Assembly (NCBI GenBank): GCA_021151525.1 | Contig: JAGKXD010000003.1 | Span: forward strand, 29,633-93,632 | Reading direction: 5' to 3' | Length of the DNA stretch: 64,000 bases | DNA from: Cellvibrionaceae bacterium | Lineage (GTDB): Bacteria > Pseudomonadota > Gammaproteobacteria > Pseudomonadales > Cellvibrionaceae | Part shown: positions 16,754 through 24,930 of the stretch, in pieces | How positions within the stretch are numbered: the stretch's first letter is position 1 | Layout of the letters: the number at the start of each line of letters is the position of its first letter | Translations under genes and position numbers: made by a program | The notes under the pieces: generated by a model | What the model saw: the letters and a program-made list of their open reading frames with translations, nothing else | Told to the model about the DNA's origin: nothing | The model's database searches: none

Positions 16754-18757
16754 TTAGTCTTCCAGCAACTCTTCCACAGTGCTCACGATGTTATCGACGG
16801 TGAAGCCGAAGTATTCGAGCAGCGCTGGGCCGGGTGCAGATTCGCCGAAGGTGGTCATGCCTATGACGCGGCCATCGAAGCCCACGTATTTGTACCAGTA
16901 GTCTGCCGCTGCAGTTTCAACCGCAACACGCGCAGAAACACCGCTTGGCAATACAGATTCTTTGTAGGCTGCATCTTGACGGTCATACACAGAGGTTGAA
17001 GGCATAGACACAACGCGAACGTTTTTGCCTTTAGCTTTCAGGGCTTCTGCCGCCTTCACGGTTACGCCAACTTCTGAACCGGTAGCAATCAGGATTGCAT
17101 CTGGCTCGCCGACTGAGTCAACCAACACATAACCGCCTTTGGCGATGTTCGCGACTTGCTCTGGAGTACGGGCAAAGGTATCGAGGTTTTGACGGCTGAA
17201 TACCAAAGAGGTTGGGCCGTTGCGACGTTCGATAGCGGCTTTCCAAGACACAGCAGTTTCAGCCGCGTCAGCGGTGCGCCATGTGTCCATATTGGGAGTC
17301 AAACGCAGGGTGCCCAATACTTCGATTGGCTGGTGAGTTGGGCCGTCTTCGCCTTGACCGATGGAATCGTGGGTGTAAACGAAGATGTTTTGCAGTTTCA
17401 TCAGCGCCGACATACGCACAGCGTTGGCTGCGTATTGTTGGAACATCAAGAAGGTTGCGCCGTAAGCGATAAAACCGCCGTGAGCAGAAACACCGTTCAT
17501 GATGGCGCTCATACCGAACTCGCGCACACCGTAATATACATAGTTGCCGCTAGCGTCAGCTGCTTCAACACCTTTAGAGGCTTTAACCAAGGTCAGGTTA
17601 GAACCAGCGAGGTCAGCAGAGCCGCCCAACAATTCTGGCAACAAGTCTGCAAACAAAGCGATAGCGTTTTGTGAGGCTTTACGGCTAGCGATTTTTTCGC
17701 CTTTCGCTTGGCTTTCAGCGATGAAAGCTTCTGCTTTAGCAGCGAAGTCAGCAGGCAATTCGCCTTTGATCACGCGACGTTCGTATTCTGCAGCCAATGC
17801 TGGGTGAGCAGCTTTATAAGCAGCGAATTTCTCATCCCATGATTTTTCAGCGGCCGCGCCTTTGGCTTTGGCGTCCCACGCAGCGTATACATCAGCAGGA
17901 ATAACAAAGGGCTCGTATTCCCAACCGAGGGTTTTACGCACCAAGGCAACTTCTTCCAGGCCCAGTGGTGAGCCGTGGCAGTCGTGCGATGCTTGTTTGT
18001 TTGGCGAACCGAAACCAATGATGGTTTTGGTGATAATCAAGGTTGGTCTTGCTGTTACAGATTGAGCTTCTTGGATAGCGGCTTTAATGGCGTCAGCATT
18101 GTGACCATCAACTGCGCGGATCACATGCCAGCCGTAAGCTTCAAAGCGTTTGGCGGTGTCATCGGTAAACCAGCCTTCAACGTGACCATCGATAGAAATA
18201 CCGTTGTCATCGTAGAACGCAATCAGTTTGCCCAAGCCTAAAGTACCGGCCAATGAACAAGCTTCGTGGCTAACGCCTTCCATCATGCAGCCATCGCCGA
18301 GGAAAACGTAGGTATGATGGTCAACAACAGTGTGACCATCGCGGTTGAATTGCGCAGCGAGAATCTTCTCAGCCAATGCCATACCAACACCATTCGCGAT
18401 ACCTTGGCCCAAAGGACCGGTAGTGGTTTCAACACCTACGGTGTAACCGCGTTCAGGGTGACCTGGGGTTTTGGAGTGCAATTGACGGAATTGCTTCAAT
18501 TCGTCCATTGGTAAGTCGTAGCCGCTCAAGTGCAGCAAAGAGTAAATCAGCATAGAGCCGTGGCCGTTAGACAATACAAAACGGTCGCGGTCAGCCCAAT
18601 TTGGGTTGGTTGGGTTGTGCTTTAAAAAGTCATTCCACAGAACTTCGGCGATATCAGCCATGCCCATTGGGGCGCCAGGGTGACCAGAGTTAGCTTTTTG
18701 TACAGCGTCCATTGAAAGGACGCGAATGGCATCAGCCAAGTGTTTACGGGAAGGCAT
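16754..18757 (-). CDS. tkt: Transketolase
   Basis: A 667-residue protein of standard length. The N-terminal domain has SGHPGAPMGMADIAEVLW and the thiamine-diphosphate motif GDGCMMEGVSHEA. The middle domain has VFVYTHDSIGQGEDGPTHQP with the catalytic glutamate region, and the C-terminal domain has LIATGSEVG. It transfers two-carbon ketol units between sugar phosphates in the pentose phosphate pathway and uses thiamine diphosphate and Mg. GGAG lies 9 bases before the ATG. The nearby pgk places sugar-phosphate metabolism in this block. No gapA/epd gene lies between tkt and pgk, unlike in several relatives. Confidence 0.98.
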   Translation of the reverse strand: MPSRKHLADAIRVLSMDAVQKANSGHPGAPMGMADIAEVLWNDFLKHNPTNPNWADRDRFVLSNGHGSMLIYSLLHLSGYDLPMDELKQFRQLHSKTPGHPERGYTVGVETTTGPLGQGIANGVGMALAEKILAAQFNRDGHTVVDHHTYVFLGDGCMMEGVSHEACSLAGTLGLGKLIAFYDDNGISIDGHVEGWFTDDTAKRFEAYGWHVIRAVDGHNADAIKAAIQEAQSVTARPTLIITKTIIGFGSPNKQASHDCHGSPLGLEEVALVRKTLGWEYEPFVIPADVYAAWDAKAKGAAAEKSWDEKFAAYKAAHPALAAEYERRVIKGELPADFAAKAEAFIAESQAKGEKIASRKASQNAIALFADLLPELLGGSADLAGSNLTLVKASKGVEAADASGNYVYYGVREFGMSAIMNGVSAHGGFIAYGATFLMFQQYAANAVRMSALMKLQNIFVYTHDSIGQGEDGPTHQPIEVLGTLRLTPNMDTWRTADAAETAVSWKAAIERRNGPTSLVFSRQNLDTFARTPEQVANIAKGGYVLVDSVGEPDAILIATGSEVGVTVKAAEALKAKGKNVRVVSMPSTSVYDRQDAAYKESVLPSGVSARVAVETAAADYWYKYVGFDGRVIGMTTFGESAPGPALLEYFGFTVDNIVSTVEELLED

Positions 18758-18789
18758 CGAGAGAAGCTCCTAATTTATTAGCAATTCGC

Positions 18790-18806
18790 AAATGTTATGA
18801 ACATTT
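18790..18806. promoter_or_regulatory. Palindrome upstream of tkt
   Basis: AAATGTT-ATG-AACATTT is a perfect 7+3+7 inverted repeat, 33 bases before the tkt start codon. It could be an operator of a sugar-metabolism regulator, but it does not fit a consensus I know. Confidence 0.35.
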
Positions 18807-19187
18807 AGCAAAGGTTGATTGCGATTAGCGGTTAGTAAGGCGATCTCTGGCGGATCTTTTCGTCACAATGCCCTTAAACATGCCGGCACAGTGCTGCTGA
18901 TATCGTTGGATGGTTCTACTTTTCAGAGCGCTTTGCCCTGCAGAACGCTTTGCACTTGCTGCTCAATAAGATCGCCAGCTCTTTATAGAAAAACCGCGAG
19001 CCCTATGACCGAGGAGCAGGAAGGACACCCCCGCCAAATCTTGTGTGTCCGGCAAACAGGGGGTGCACATTCTCGCTCAGCTGAGGCCATGGGTAAAGCA
19101 AAGTCTAATGAAAAGTGATCATCCAAACGGCTCGCATAATATAGTTAATAAGACTATAAGGTCAATTCCAATCTTTCGGATGGCTTT

Positions 19188-19193
19188 TATAAT
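19188..19193 (+). promoter_or_regulatory. Candidate -10 box of the SahR-type regulator gene
   Basis: A TATAAT hexamer lies 22 bases before the 28-bp palindrome and 76 bases before the ATG. No good -35 hexamer is visible 16-18 bases upstream (ATTCCA, TTCCAA at best), so the assignment is tentative. Confidence 0.4.
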
Positions 19194-19214
19194 TGTCGCA
19201 ATAAAAAGATTTCC

Positions 19215-19242
19215 ATCTATATCAAAATATTTTGATATAGAT
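19215..19242. promoter_or_regulatory. Perfect 28-bp palindrome, candidate SahR operator
   Basis: The half-site ATCTATATCAAAAT is followed without a spacer by its exact reverse complement. The element lies 27 bases before the start codon of the ArsR-methyltransferase regulator and downstream of a TATAAT box, where a bound dimer would block transcription. ArsR-family proteins bind such A/T-rich inverted repeats and often repress their own gene. Confidence 0.7.
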
Positions 19243-19268
19243 TTTTTCGCCTGCTAGACTGCACCACT

Positions 19269-20444
19269 ATGAACGACCTTATCGACCATGACCCTCTCGA
19301 CCTACCGCTGCTCACCGAGCAAGTGCACGAGACCGAACTGCCCGAGCTTTCAGAGCCGAGAGTAGTTGCTCCGGCATTGATTGAGGCTGCGGACGTACCC
19401 TCTTTGCACGAAGTGGTAGTCCTGCCGCTCATGGACGCTCCGCCCATTTTGACGGACATAGTTGAGCCAGCGTCTTTGCCAATGGTGGACGCACAATCGC
19501 TCCCCAATTTGCTTAAGGCGGCGGGCGATGGCTTCCGCTTGGAAATTTTGCGCGTGCTCGCGCAGGATTCTTTTGGGGTTTTGGAGCTGTGCCGAATTTT
19601 TAATGCCAAGCAATCTGGCATGAGTCATCACCTGAAAGTGCTCACCAGCGCCGGTTTGCTCAGCACGCGTCGCGAAGGCAACAGCATTTTTTATCGCCGC
19701 GCCTATTTAGTGCCAGACAGCCCGCTCGCGAGTTTGCAGCAGGCACTGTTTACCAGTATCGACCAATTGCCGATGACTGAATCGGTTCAAGCCCAATTAC
19801 GCGAATTGGAGCAAGAACGTAGCCTCGCATCGCAACATTTTTTTGCCGAGAACGCGCACAAATTTCGCGAACAGCAAGATCTAATTGCCAGCTATCCCGT
19901 ATATGCAGAGCACATGACGCAATTGCTCAACAACACACCGCTGCGCAATTGGACGCTCGCATTAGAAGTTGGCCCCGGCGAGGGTGAATTTTTACCCGTA
20001 CTCGCCCAAAAATTTTCGCAAGTTGTCGCACTCGATAGTTCGGCAGAAATGTTGCAGAAATCAAAAGATTTCTCACAGAAGCAAAATTTGCGCAGCATGG
20101 AATTTATCCACGGCGACACTCACGTACTCGCCGAGAAAAAAGTTTTGGCAGATTGCATAGTGGTTAACATGGTTTTACACCACACGTCCTCGCCTGCGGA
20201 TATTTTTCAAGATTTAAGCAAAGCCCTCGCGCCGGGTGGCGCATTGTTGATTTGCGATTTATGTCGCCACGAACAAGCCTGGGCAAGAGAAGCCTGCGGT
20301 GATTTATGGCAAGGTTTTGAACCACAAGATTTTTCGCGCTGGGCAACAGCAGCAAATTTGAATGAAGGCCAAAGCGTTTATTTTGCGTTACGCAATGGAT
20401 TCCAAATTCAGCTAAGGCAATTTTTTAAACCGGCCAATTTTTGA
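19269..20444 (+). CDS. sahR: ArsR-type regulator fused to a methyltransferase domain (SahR type)
   Basis: A 391-residue protein with three parts: an unusual acidic, proline-rich N-terminal stretch of ~75 residues without predicted fold; an ArsR winged-helix domain at ~80-150 (FRLEILRVLAQDSFGVLELC, then SGMSHHLKVLTSAGLLSTRR); and a class I methyltransferase-like domain at ~225-385 with motif I LEVGPGEGEF and acidic loop VALDSSAEML. This architecture and the downstream metK-ahcY-metF genes fit SahR, the S-adenosylhomocysteine-responsive repressor of the SAM cycle known in Proteobacteria. The C-terminal domain would bind SAH rather than methylate. The start is uncertain because the extension is atypical. 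Confidence 0.8.
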   Translation: MNDLIDHDPLDLPLLTEQVHETELPELSEPRVVAPALIEAADVPSLHEVVVLPLMDAPPILTDIVEPASLPMVDAQSLPNLLKAAGDGFRLEILRVLAQDSFGVLELCRIFNAKQSGMSHHLKVLTSAGLLSTRREGNSIFYRRAYLVPDSPLASLQQALFTSIDQLPMTESVQAQLRELEQERSLASQHFFAENAHKFREQQDLIASYPVYAEHMTQLLNNTPLRNWTLALEVGPGEGEFLPVLAQKFSQVVALDSSAEMLQKSKDFSQKQNLRSMEFIHGDTHVLAEKKVLADCIVVNMVLHHTSSPADIFQDLSKALAPGGALLICDLCRHEQAWAREACGDLWQGFEPQDFSRWATAANLNEGQSVYFALRNGFQIQLRQFFKPANF

Positions 20445-20456
20445 TTTGATTTTTAC

Positions 20457-20541
20457 GTAGCCCGTATGGAGCCTAGCGAAATACGGGAAAAATTAGTGTG
20501 AATTTAAAACCCCGTATTGCGTTTCACTCCATACGGGCTAC
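20457..20541. repeat. Inverted repeat, GTAGCCCGTA family, copy 1
   Basis: Ends GTAGCCCGTATGGAG and CTCCATACGGGCTAC are exact reverse complements; the inner arms CGAAATACGGG / CCCGTATTGCG pair further. Related copies lie at 32842-32921 and 58223-58306. This one sits between the regulator gene and metK. Confidence 0.8.
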
Positions 20542-20572
20542 AAATTTTTATTGTATTAAACAGGAAACCAAC

Positions 20573-21727
20573 ATGTCCGAATATTCAGTCTTCACCTCCG
20601 AATCAGTTTCAGAAGGCCATCCCGACAAAATGGCGGATCAAATTTCTGATGCCGTCCTCGACGCCATTATTAAAGACGACCCCAATGCGCGCGTTGCGGT
20701 AGAAACTTTAGTAAAAACCGGTATGGCAATCGTTGCCGGTGAAGTGCGCACGTCAACCTATGTTGACCTCGAAGATTTAATTCGCCAAGTAATTTTGGAC
20801 ATCGGCTACAACTCCAGCGATGTTGGTTTTGATGGCGCAAGCTGTGCGGTATTAAATGCAATCGGCAAACAATCTGCTGACATCGCCATGGGCGTTGATG
20901 AAGCGACTAACAAAGATATGGGTGCTGGTGACCAAGGTTTAATGTTTGGTTATGCCACCAACGAAACTTCCGTATTAATGCCAGCGCCAATTTTTTACTC
21001 GCACCGCTTGGTAGAAAAGCAAGCGCAATTACGCAAAAACGGAACCTTGCCTTGGTTGCGTCCAGATGCAAAAAGCCAAGTAACTTTGCGCTACGAAAAC
21101 GGTAAGCCAGTTGCAGTTGACGCTGTTGTGCTTTCAACTCAACACAGCCCAGATGTAACTCAAAAAGAAATTCACGAAGCAGTGCGTGAATTAATTATCA
21201 ACCAAGTATTGCCAGCAGAATGGTTGCACGCGGGTACTCAATACCACATCAACCCAACTGGCCAATTTATTATTGGTGGTCCAGTAGGTGATTGTGGATT
21301 AACTGGCCGCAAAATTATTGTGGACTCTTACGGCGGTATGGCGCGTCACGGTGGCGGTGCATTCTCTGGTAAAGATCCATCAAAAGTTGACCGCTCTGCT
21401 GCTTATGCTGGTCGTTACGTTGCAAAAAATTTGGTTGCAGCAGGCATAGCAGATCGTTTGGAAATTCAAGTGAGTTACGCGATTGGTGTTGCTGAACCTA
21501 CTTCAATTTCTGTAAATGCTTTCGGCACTGGCAAATTGCCTGATGCAGAGATCGTGAAATTAGTGCGCGAACATTTTGATTTACGTCCACGCGGCTTGAT
21601 TGAGATGCTGGATCTCAAGCGCCCTATTTATCGTCAAACAGCCGCATATGGTCATTTCGGTAGAGAGTTACCTGATTTCACATGGGAAAAGACTGACAAA
21701 GCAGATGCGTTGAAGAAAGCGCTTTAA
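20573..21727 (+). CDS. metK: S-adenosylmethionine synthetase
   Basis: A 384-residue protein, the same length as E. coli MetK. I start at MSEYSVFTSESVSEGHPDK, preceded by AGGAAAC; the 25 codons upstream come from the repeat element. Signatures GAGDQGLMFGYA (ATP-binding) and GGGAFSGKDPSKVDRS are present, with the C-terminal RPIYRQTAAYGHFG. It makes SAM from ATP and methionine, the input to all methyltransferases in this block. It stands between the SahR-type regulator and ahcY, each separated by an inverted repeat, so transcription may be shared or partly independent. Confidence 0.98.
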   Translation: MSEYSVFTSESVSEGHPDKMADQISDAVLDAIIKDDPNARVAVETLVKTGMAIVAGEVRTSTYVDLEDLIRQVILDIGYNSSDVGFDGASCAVLNAIGKQSADIAMGVDEATNKDMGAGDQGLMFGYATNETSVLMPAPIFYSHRLVEKQAQLRKNGTLPWLRPDAKSQVTLRYENGKPVAVDAVVLSTQHSPDVTQKEIHEAVRELIINQVLPAEWLHAGTQYHINPTGQFIIGGPVGDCGLTGRKIIVDSYGGMARHGGGAFSGKDPSKVDRSAAYAGRYVAKNLVAAGIADRLEIQVSYAIGVAEPTSISVNAFGTGKLPDAEIVKLVREHFDLRPRGLIEMLDLKRPIYRQTAAYGHFGRELPDFTWEKTDKADALKKAL

Positions 21728-21765
21728 TTTTAATGTTTCTCGAATAAATACATTTATATATCCGT

Positions 21766-21843
21766 CGTCATCCTCGCGCAGCGGGGACCCAGCAGTTGAC
21801 TTTGTTTTTTTAAGGGCTGGATTCCCGCTGCGCGAGAATGACG
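21766..21843. repeat. Inverted repeat, GTCATCCTCGCG family
   Basis: CGTCATCCTCGCGCAGCGGG at the left pairs with CCCGCTGCGCGAGAATGACG at the right. The inner ACCCAGCAG / GGGCTGG pattern matches the copy at 3990-4070. Between metK and ahcY. Confidence 0.8.
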
Positions 21844-21888
21844 GAAACAAACATCAACGAATGATTTCGTTGGAAGAAGGAAAATATC

Positions 21889-23259
21889 ATGAGCTTCACC
21901 GACTACAAAGTTGCCGACATGTCCCTCGCCACTTGGGGCCGTAAAGAAATTGAAATCGCCGAAGGCGAAATGCCAGCCTTGATGGCGTTGCGACGCAAAT
22001 ACAAAAGTTCAAAACCATTAGCCGATGCAAAAATTATCGGCTGCATTCACATGACTATTCAAACCGCCGTGTTAATCGAAACTTTGGTTGAACTCGGTGC
22101 AGAAGTGCGTTGGTCATCTTGCAATATTTTCTCAACGCAAGATCATGCTGCTGCTGCAATTGCTGCTGCAAATATTCCTGTGTTCGCTTGGAAGGGTGAA
22201 ACCGAAGAAGAGTTCTGGTGGTGCATCGAGCAAACTATTTTGAAAGATGGCAAGCCATGGGCTGCCAATATGATTCTTGATGATGGCGGTGATGTTACCC
22301 AAATCGTTCACGAAAAATATCCGCAAATGCTCGATGCCATTCACGGTATTTCTGAAGAGACAACCACCGGTGTTCACCGCCTGTTGGATATGTTGAAAAA
22401 AGGCCAATTAAAAGTTCCTGCAATCAACGTAAACGATGCAGTAACCAAAAGCAAAAACGACAACAAATACGGTTGCCGTCACAGCTTGAACGATGCAATC
22501 AAACGCGGCACCGACCATTTGCTTGCCGGTAAAAAAGCATTAGTAATTGGCTATGGCGATGTGGGTAAAGGTTCTGCTGCATCATTGCGTCAAGAAGGCA
22601 TGATTGTAAAAGTAACCGAGATTGATCCAATCTGTGCAATGCAAGCATGCATGGACGGCTTCGAAGTTGTGTCTCCATACAACGACGGAATTAACACGGG
22701 TAAGTATGAAGATATTAATCACATCGTTCTCGGCACAACCGATTTGGTTGTTACAACTACCGGTAACGTAAATGTGTGCGACTCTGCCATGTTGCGTGCA
22801 TTAAAACGCAGTGCGGTTGTGTGTAACATCGGCCACTTCGATAGCGAAATTGATACAGCCTTTATGCGCAAAAATTGGGAGTGGGAAGAAGTAAAACCAC
22901 AAGTACATAAAGTATACCGCGATAAAGCAACCAACGATCATTTGATTATTTTGTCTGAAGGCCGTTTGGTAAACCTCGGCAACGCTACCGGTCACCCATC
23001 GCGCATTATGGATGGCTCATTCGCAAACCAAGTTCTCGCGCAAATGTATTTGTACGAGCGCAAATTTGCGGATCTTCCGGCAGAACAAAAAGCAGAACAT
23101 TTATATGTGCGCGTGCTGCCGAAAAAATTAGACGAAGAAGTTGCGAAAGATATGGTTGAAGGCTTTGGTGGTGTAATTACTAAATTAACCGCGCAACAAG
23201 CTGAGTATATTGGTTTTGCTGTTGAAGGTCCGTTTAAACCAGAGTCTTACAAATACTAA
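21889..23259 (+). CDS. ahcY: S-adenosyl-L-homocysteine hydrolase
   Basis: A 456-residue protein. The substrate-binding region includes GCIHMTIQTAVLIETLVELGA and SCNIFSTQDHAAAAIA. The NAD-binding Rossmann motif is VIGYGDVGKGSAASLRQEG. The C-terminal FANQVLAQ and the terminal KPESYKY close the NAD site as in the family. The protein carries the ~40-residue insertion usual in proteobacterial homologues. It cleaves SAH, the product inhibitor of methyltransferases, into adenosine and homocysteine. The ATG follows GAAGGAAAATATC. Confidence 0.98.
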   Translation: MSFTDYKVADMSLATWGRKEIEIAEGEMPALMALRRKYKSSKPLADAKIIGCIHMTIQTAVLIETLVELGAEVRWSSCNIFSTQDHAAAAIAAANIPVFAWKGETEEEFWWCIEQTILKDGKPWAANMILDDGGDVTQIVHEKYPQMLDAIHGISEETTTGVHRLLDMLKKGQLKVPAINVNDAVTKSKNDNKYGCRHSLNDAIKRGTDHLLAGKKALVIGYGDVGKGSAASLRQEGMIVKVTEIDPICAMQACMDGFEVVSPYNDGINTGKYEDINHIVLGTTDLVVTTTGNVNVCDSAMLRALKRSAVVCNIGHFDSEIDTAFMRKNWEWEEVKPQVHKVYRDKATNDHLIILSEGRLVNLGNATGHPSRIMDGSFANQVLAQMYLYERKFADLPAEQKAEHLYVRVLPKKLDEEVAKDMVEGFGGVITKLTAQQAEYIGFAVEGPFKPESYKY

Positions 23260-23290
23260 TCATCGCTGAACCAATCACGAGTCAGAAATT

Positions 23291-24007
23291 ATGGAACCAC
23301 AAGGCGATAATTCTCAATACGAGAAGATTAGAGAGTTTTACGATAACACCTACTACAAATCGCCTGGCGAAAAGTCAGTGGCTACAGCGCACCATATGCG
23401 TTTAGTAAAGCGACTGGGCGTTAAGTCCGGCGATGAAGTGTTGGATGTTGCTTGTGGTGCTGGTGGTTGGTTGTCTGCGTGTAATCAAGTTGGTGCTCGC
23501 GTTAGCGGTGTAGATATTTCTACGCAGGCAATTAATGTTTGCAAAGCGTCTATGCCTGGCAATTTTTTTGTGACGCCAGCTGAGCAGTTGCCTTTTGCAG
23601 ATGAAACTTTTGATGTAATTACGTGTTTGGGGTCATTGGAACATTTCATTGATCCTGACGCTGCCGTGAAGGAAATGTGTAGAGTTGCCAAGACTTCTGC
23701 GCATTTTACTATTTTAGTACCCAATGCCGATTTTCTAACTCGAAAATTGGGGTTGTTTATGGGGACTTATCAAGTAGATGCAAAAGAGGATGTTAAGCGT
23801 TTGGATGAGTGGACTGCTTTATTTGAACGCTGTGGTTTGCAAGTAAACCAGCGCTGGAAAGATCTGCATGTGCTTTCTTGGCATTGGCTTAGCATTGGTA
23901 AGTGGTATCAAATTCCTTTGCGTCTTGCGCAAGCACTTGCGTTGGCCGTGTGGCCATTAAAATGGCAATATCAGGTTTACCATTTGTGTGTAAAAAAATC
24001 GAAATAA
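23291..24007 (+). CDS. SAM-dependent methyltransferase inside the SAM-cycle block
   Basis: A 238-residue class I methyltransferase: motif I VLDVACGAGGWLSACNQVG (~56-74), acidic loop SGVDIS, and DVITCLGSLEHFIDPDAAVK as the Methyltransf_11 motif. The second half has RWKDLHVLSWHWLSIGKWYQ and a hydrophobic, aromatic C-terminal region ending in KKSK, which may touch the membrane. The gene lies 31 bases after ahcY and 21 bases before metF. Its substrate is unknown; a lipid or cell-envelope glycan is one possibility. The context only shows that it is expressed with the SAM-recycling enzymes. Confidence 0.8.
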   Translation: MEPQGDNSQYEKIREFYDNTYYKSPGEKSVATAHHMRLVKRLGVKSGDEVLDVACGAGGWLSACNQVGARVSGVDISTQAINVCKASMPGNFFVTPAEQLPFADETFDVITCLGSLEHFIDPDAAVKEMCRVAKTSAHFTILVPNADFLTRKLGLFMGTYQVDAKEDVKRLDEWTALFERCGLQVNQRWKDLHVLSWHWLSIGKWYQIPLRLAQALALAVWPLKWQYQVYHLCVKKSK

Positions 24008-24028
24008 TTTTATTGTCAGGACAATCTA

Positions 24029-24877
24029 ATGACCGACTCACAACCGCGTTTAAGTTTTGAATTTTTCCCACCGAAAACATCGGAAGGAAAAGAAAAACTG
24101 ATTAAGGTGCGCGATCAGCTCAATGAATTTGCGCCGGATTTTTTTTCGGTAACCTACGGTGCCGGCGGGTCAACGCGCGATAACACTAAAGGTGTTGTCA
24201 CTCAATTTAAAAACGATGGTATTAGCATTGCACCGCATTTATCCTTTGGTAGTGATGACGAATCAACCATTTTAAAATTGTTGAATGAATACAAGTTTTT
24301 TGGTGTCGATCGCATTGTTGCTTTGCGTGGTGATGTACCTTCGGGTATGGGCGGTCAGCAGCAATTGGTATATGCGAATGAATTGGTTGCCTTTATTCGT
24401 CAGCACTTTGGCAATACTTTTCACTTGGAAGTGGCGGCTTATCCAGAGATTCATCCGCAAGCTAAAAGCTATAGCGAAGATGTGCGCTATCTGAAAGGTA
24501 AATTTGATGCAGGCGCTGACAGCGCTATTACGCAATACTTTTTCAATCCAGATTCCTATTTTTACTTTATGGAACAATGCTACAAGGCTGGCATTAAGCA
24601 ACCAATTTATCCTGGCATTATGCCGATTATTAATTACCGTAATTTAACACGCTTCTCTGATACCTGCGGTGCGGAAATTCCACGCTGGTTGCGCAAAGCG
24701 CTGGAAAATTATGGTGATGATGACGCTAGCCTGAGAGCATTCGGAGTGGATTTGGTGACAGAACTTTGTGAAGTTTTGTTGGAAAACGAAGCGCCTGGTT
24801 TGCATTTCTACACCATGAACCAAACTGAGCCTACCGCACAAATCGTGAAAAATTTGGGTTTGATTCCTGCGGAATAA
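24029..24877 (+). CDS. metF: 5,10-methylenetetrahydrofolate reductase
   Basis: A 282-residue protein. The N-terminal LSFEFFPPKT motif carries the catalytic glutamate, VTYGAGGSTRD follows, and GVDRIVALRGDVP, GADSAITQYFFNPDSY and PGIMPI are all family signatures. It reduces methylenetetrahydrofolate to methyltetrahydrofolate, the methyl donor for methionine synthesis, which closes the cycle with metK and ahcY. An ATTGT-CAGG-ACAAT stem-loop (24012-24025) holds the ribosome binding site just upstream. A bidirectional terminator follows. Confidence 0.97.
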   Translation: MTDSQPRLSFEFFPPKTSEGKEKLIKVRDQLNEFAPDFFSVTYGAGGSTRDNTKGVVTQFKNDGISIAPHLSFGSDDESTILKLLNEYKFFGVDRIVALRGDVPSGMGGQQQLVYANELVAFIRQHFGNTFHLEVAAYPEIHPQAKSYSEDVRYLKGKFDAGADSAITQYFFNPDSYFYFMEQCYKAGIKQPIYPGIMPIINYRNLTRFSDTCGAEIPRWLRKALENYGDDDASLRAFGVDLVTELCEVLLENEAPGLHFYTMNQTEPTAQIVKNLGLIPAE

Positions 24878-24890
24878 TTCGCTGCGAGCG

Positions 24891-24930
24891 AAATAAAAAA
24901 GCCTCGCCAATGCGGGGCTTTTTTATTTTT
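24891..24930. terminator. Bidirectional terminator between metF and mutM
   Basis: AAAAAAGCCTCGC / GCGGGGCTTTTTT stem with a four-base loop and A/T tracts on both sides, between convergent genes. Confidence 0.9.

Larger units (their letters stand above)
18758..19268. other. Intergenic region between divergent tkt and the SahR-type regulator gene
   Basis: These 511 bases have no convincing gene. From the tkt side they hold a 17-base palindrome AAATGTTATGAACATTT (18790-18806), about 35 bases upstream of the tkt start. A pair of mutually exclusive stems follows at 19023-19065, then a TATAAT hexamer (19188-19193) and the 28-bp palindrome (19215-19242) ahead of the regulator gene. A weak open frame at 18819-19118 has no ribosome binding site or family likeness. 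Confidence 0.5.

Noticed and set aside
19009..19060. Possible SAH riboswitch, because CCGAGGAGC occurs ahead of the SAM-cycle block
   Set aside because: Only the first bases resemble the consensus; the matching GCTCGG-type partner and the later conserved segments are missing, and control by SahR is better supported.
18819..19118. 99-codon plus-strand frame between tkt and the regulator gene
   Set aside because: No ribosome binding site, irregular composition, and it crosses the palindromic stem region.
19350..19631. Antisense open frames across the regulator gene
   Set aside because: They are shadows of the strongly biased coding sequence on the other strand, with no ribosome binding site or recognisable protein.
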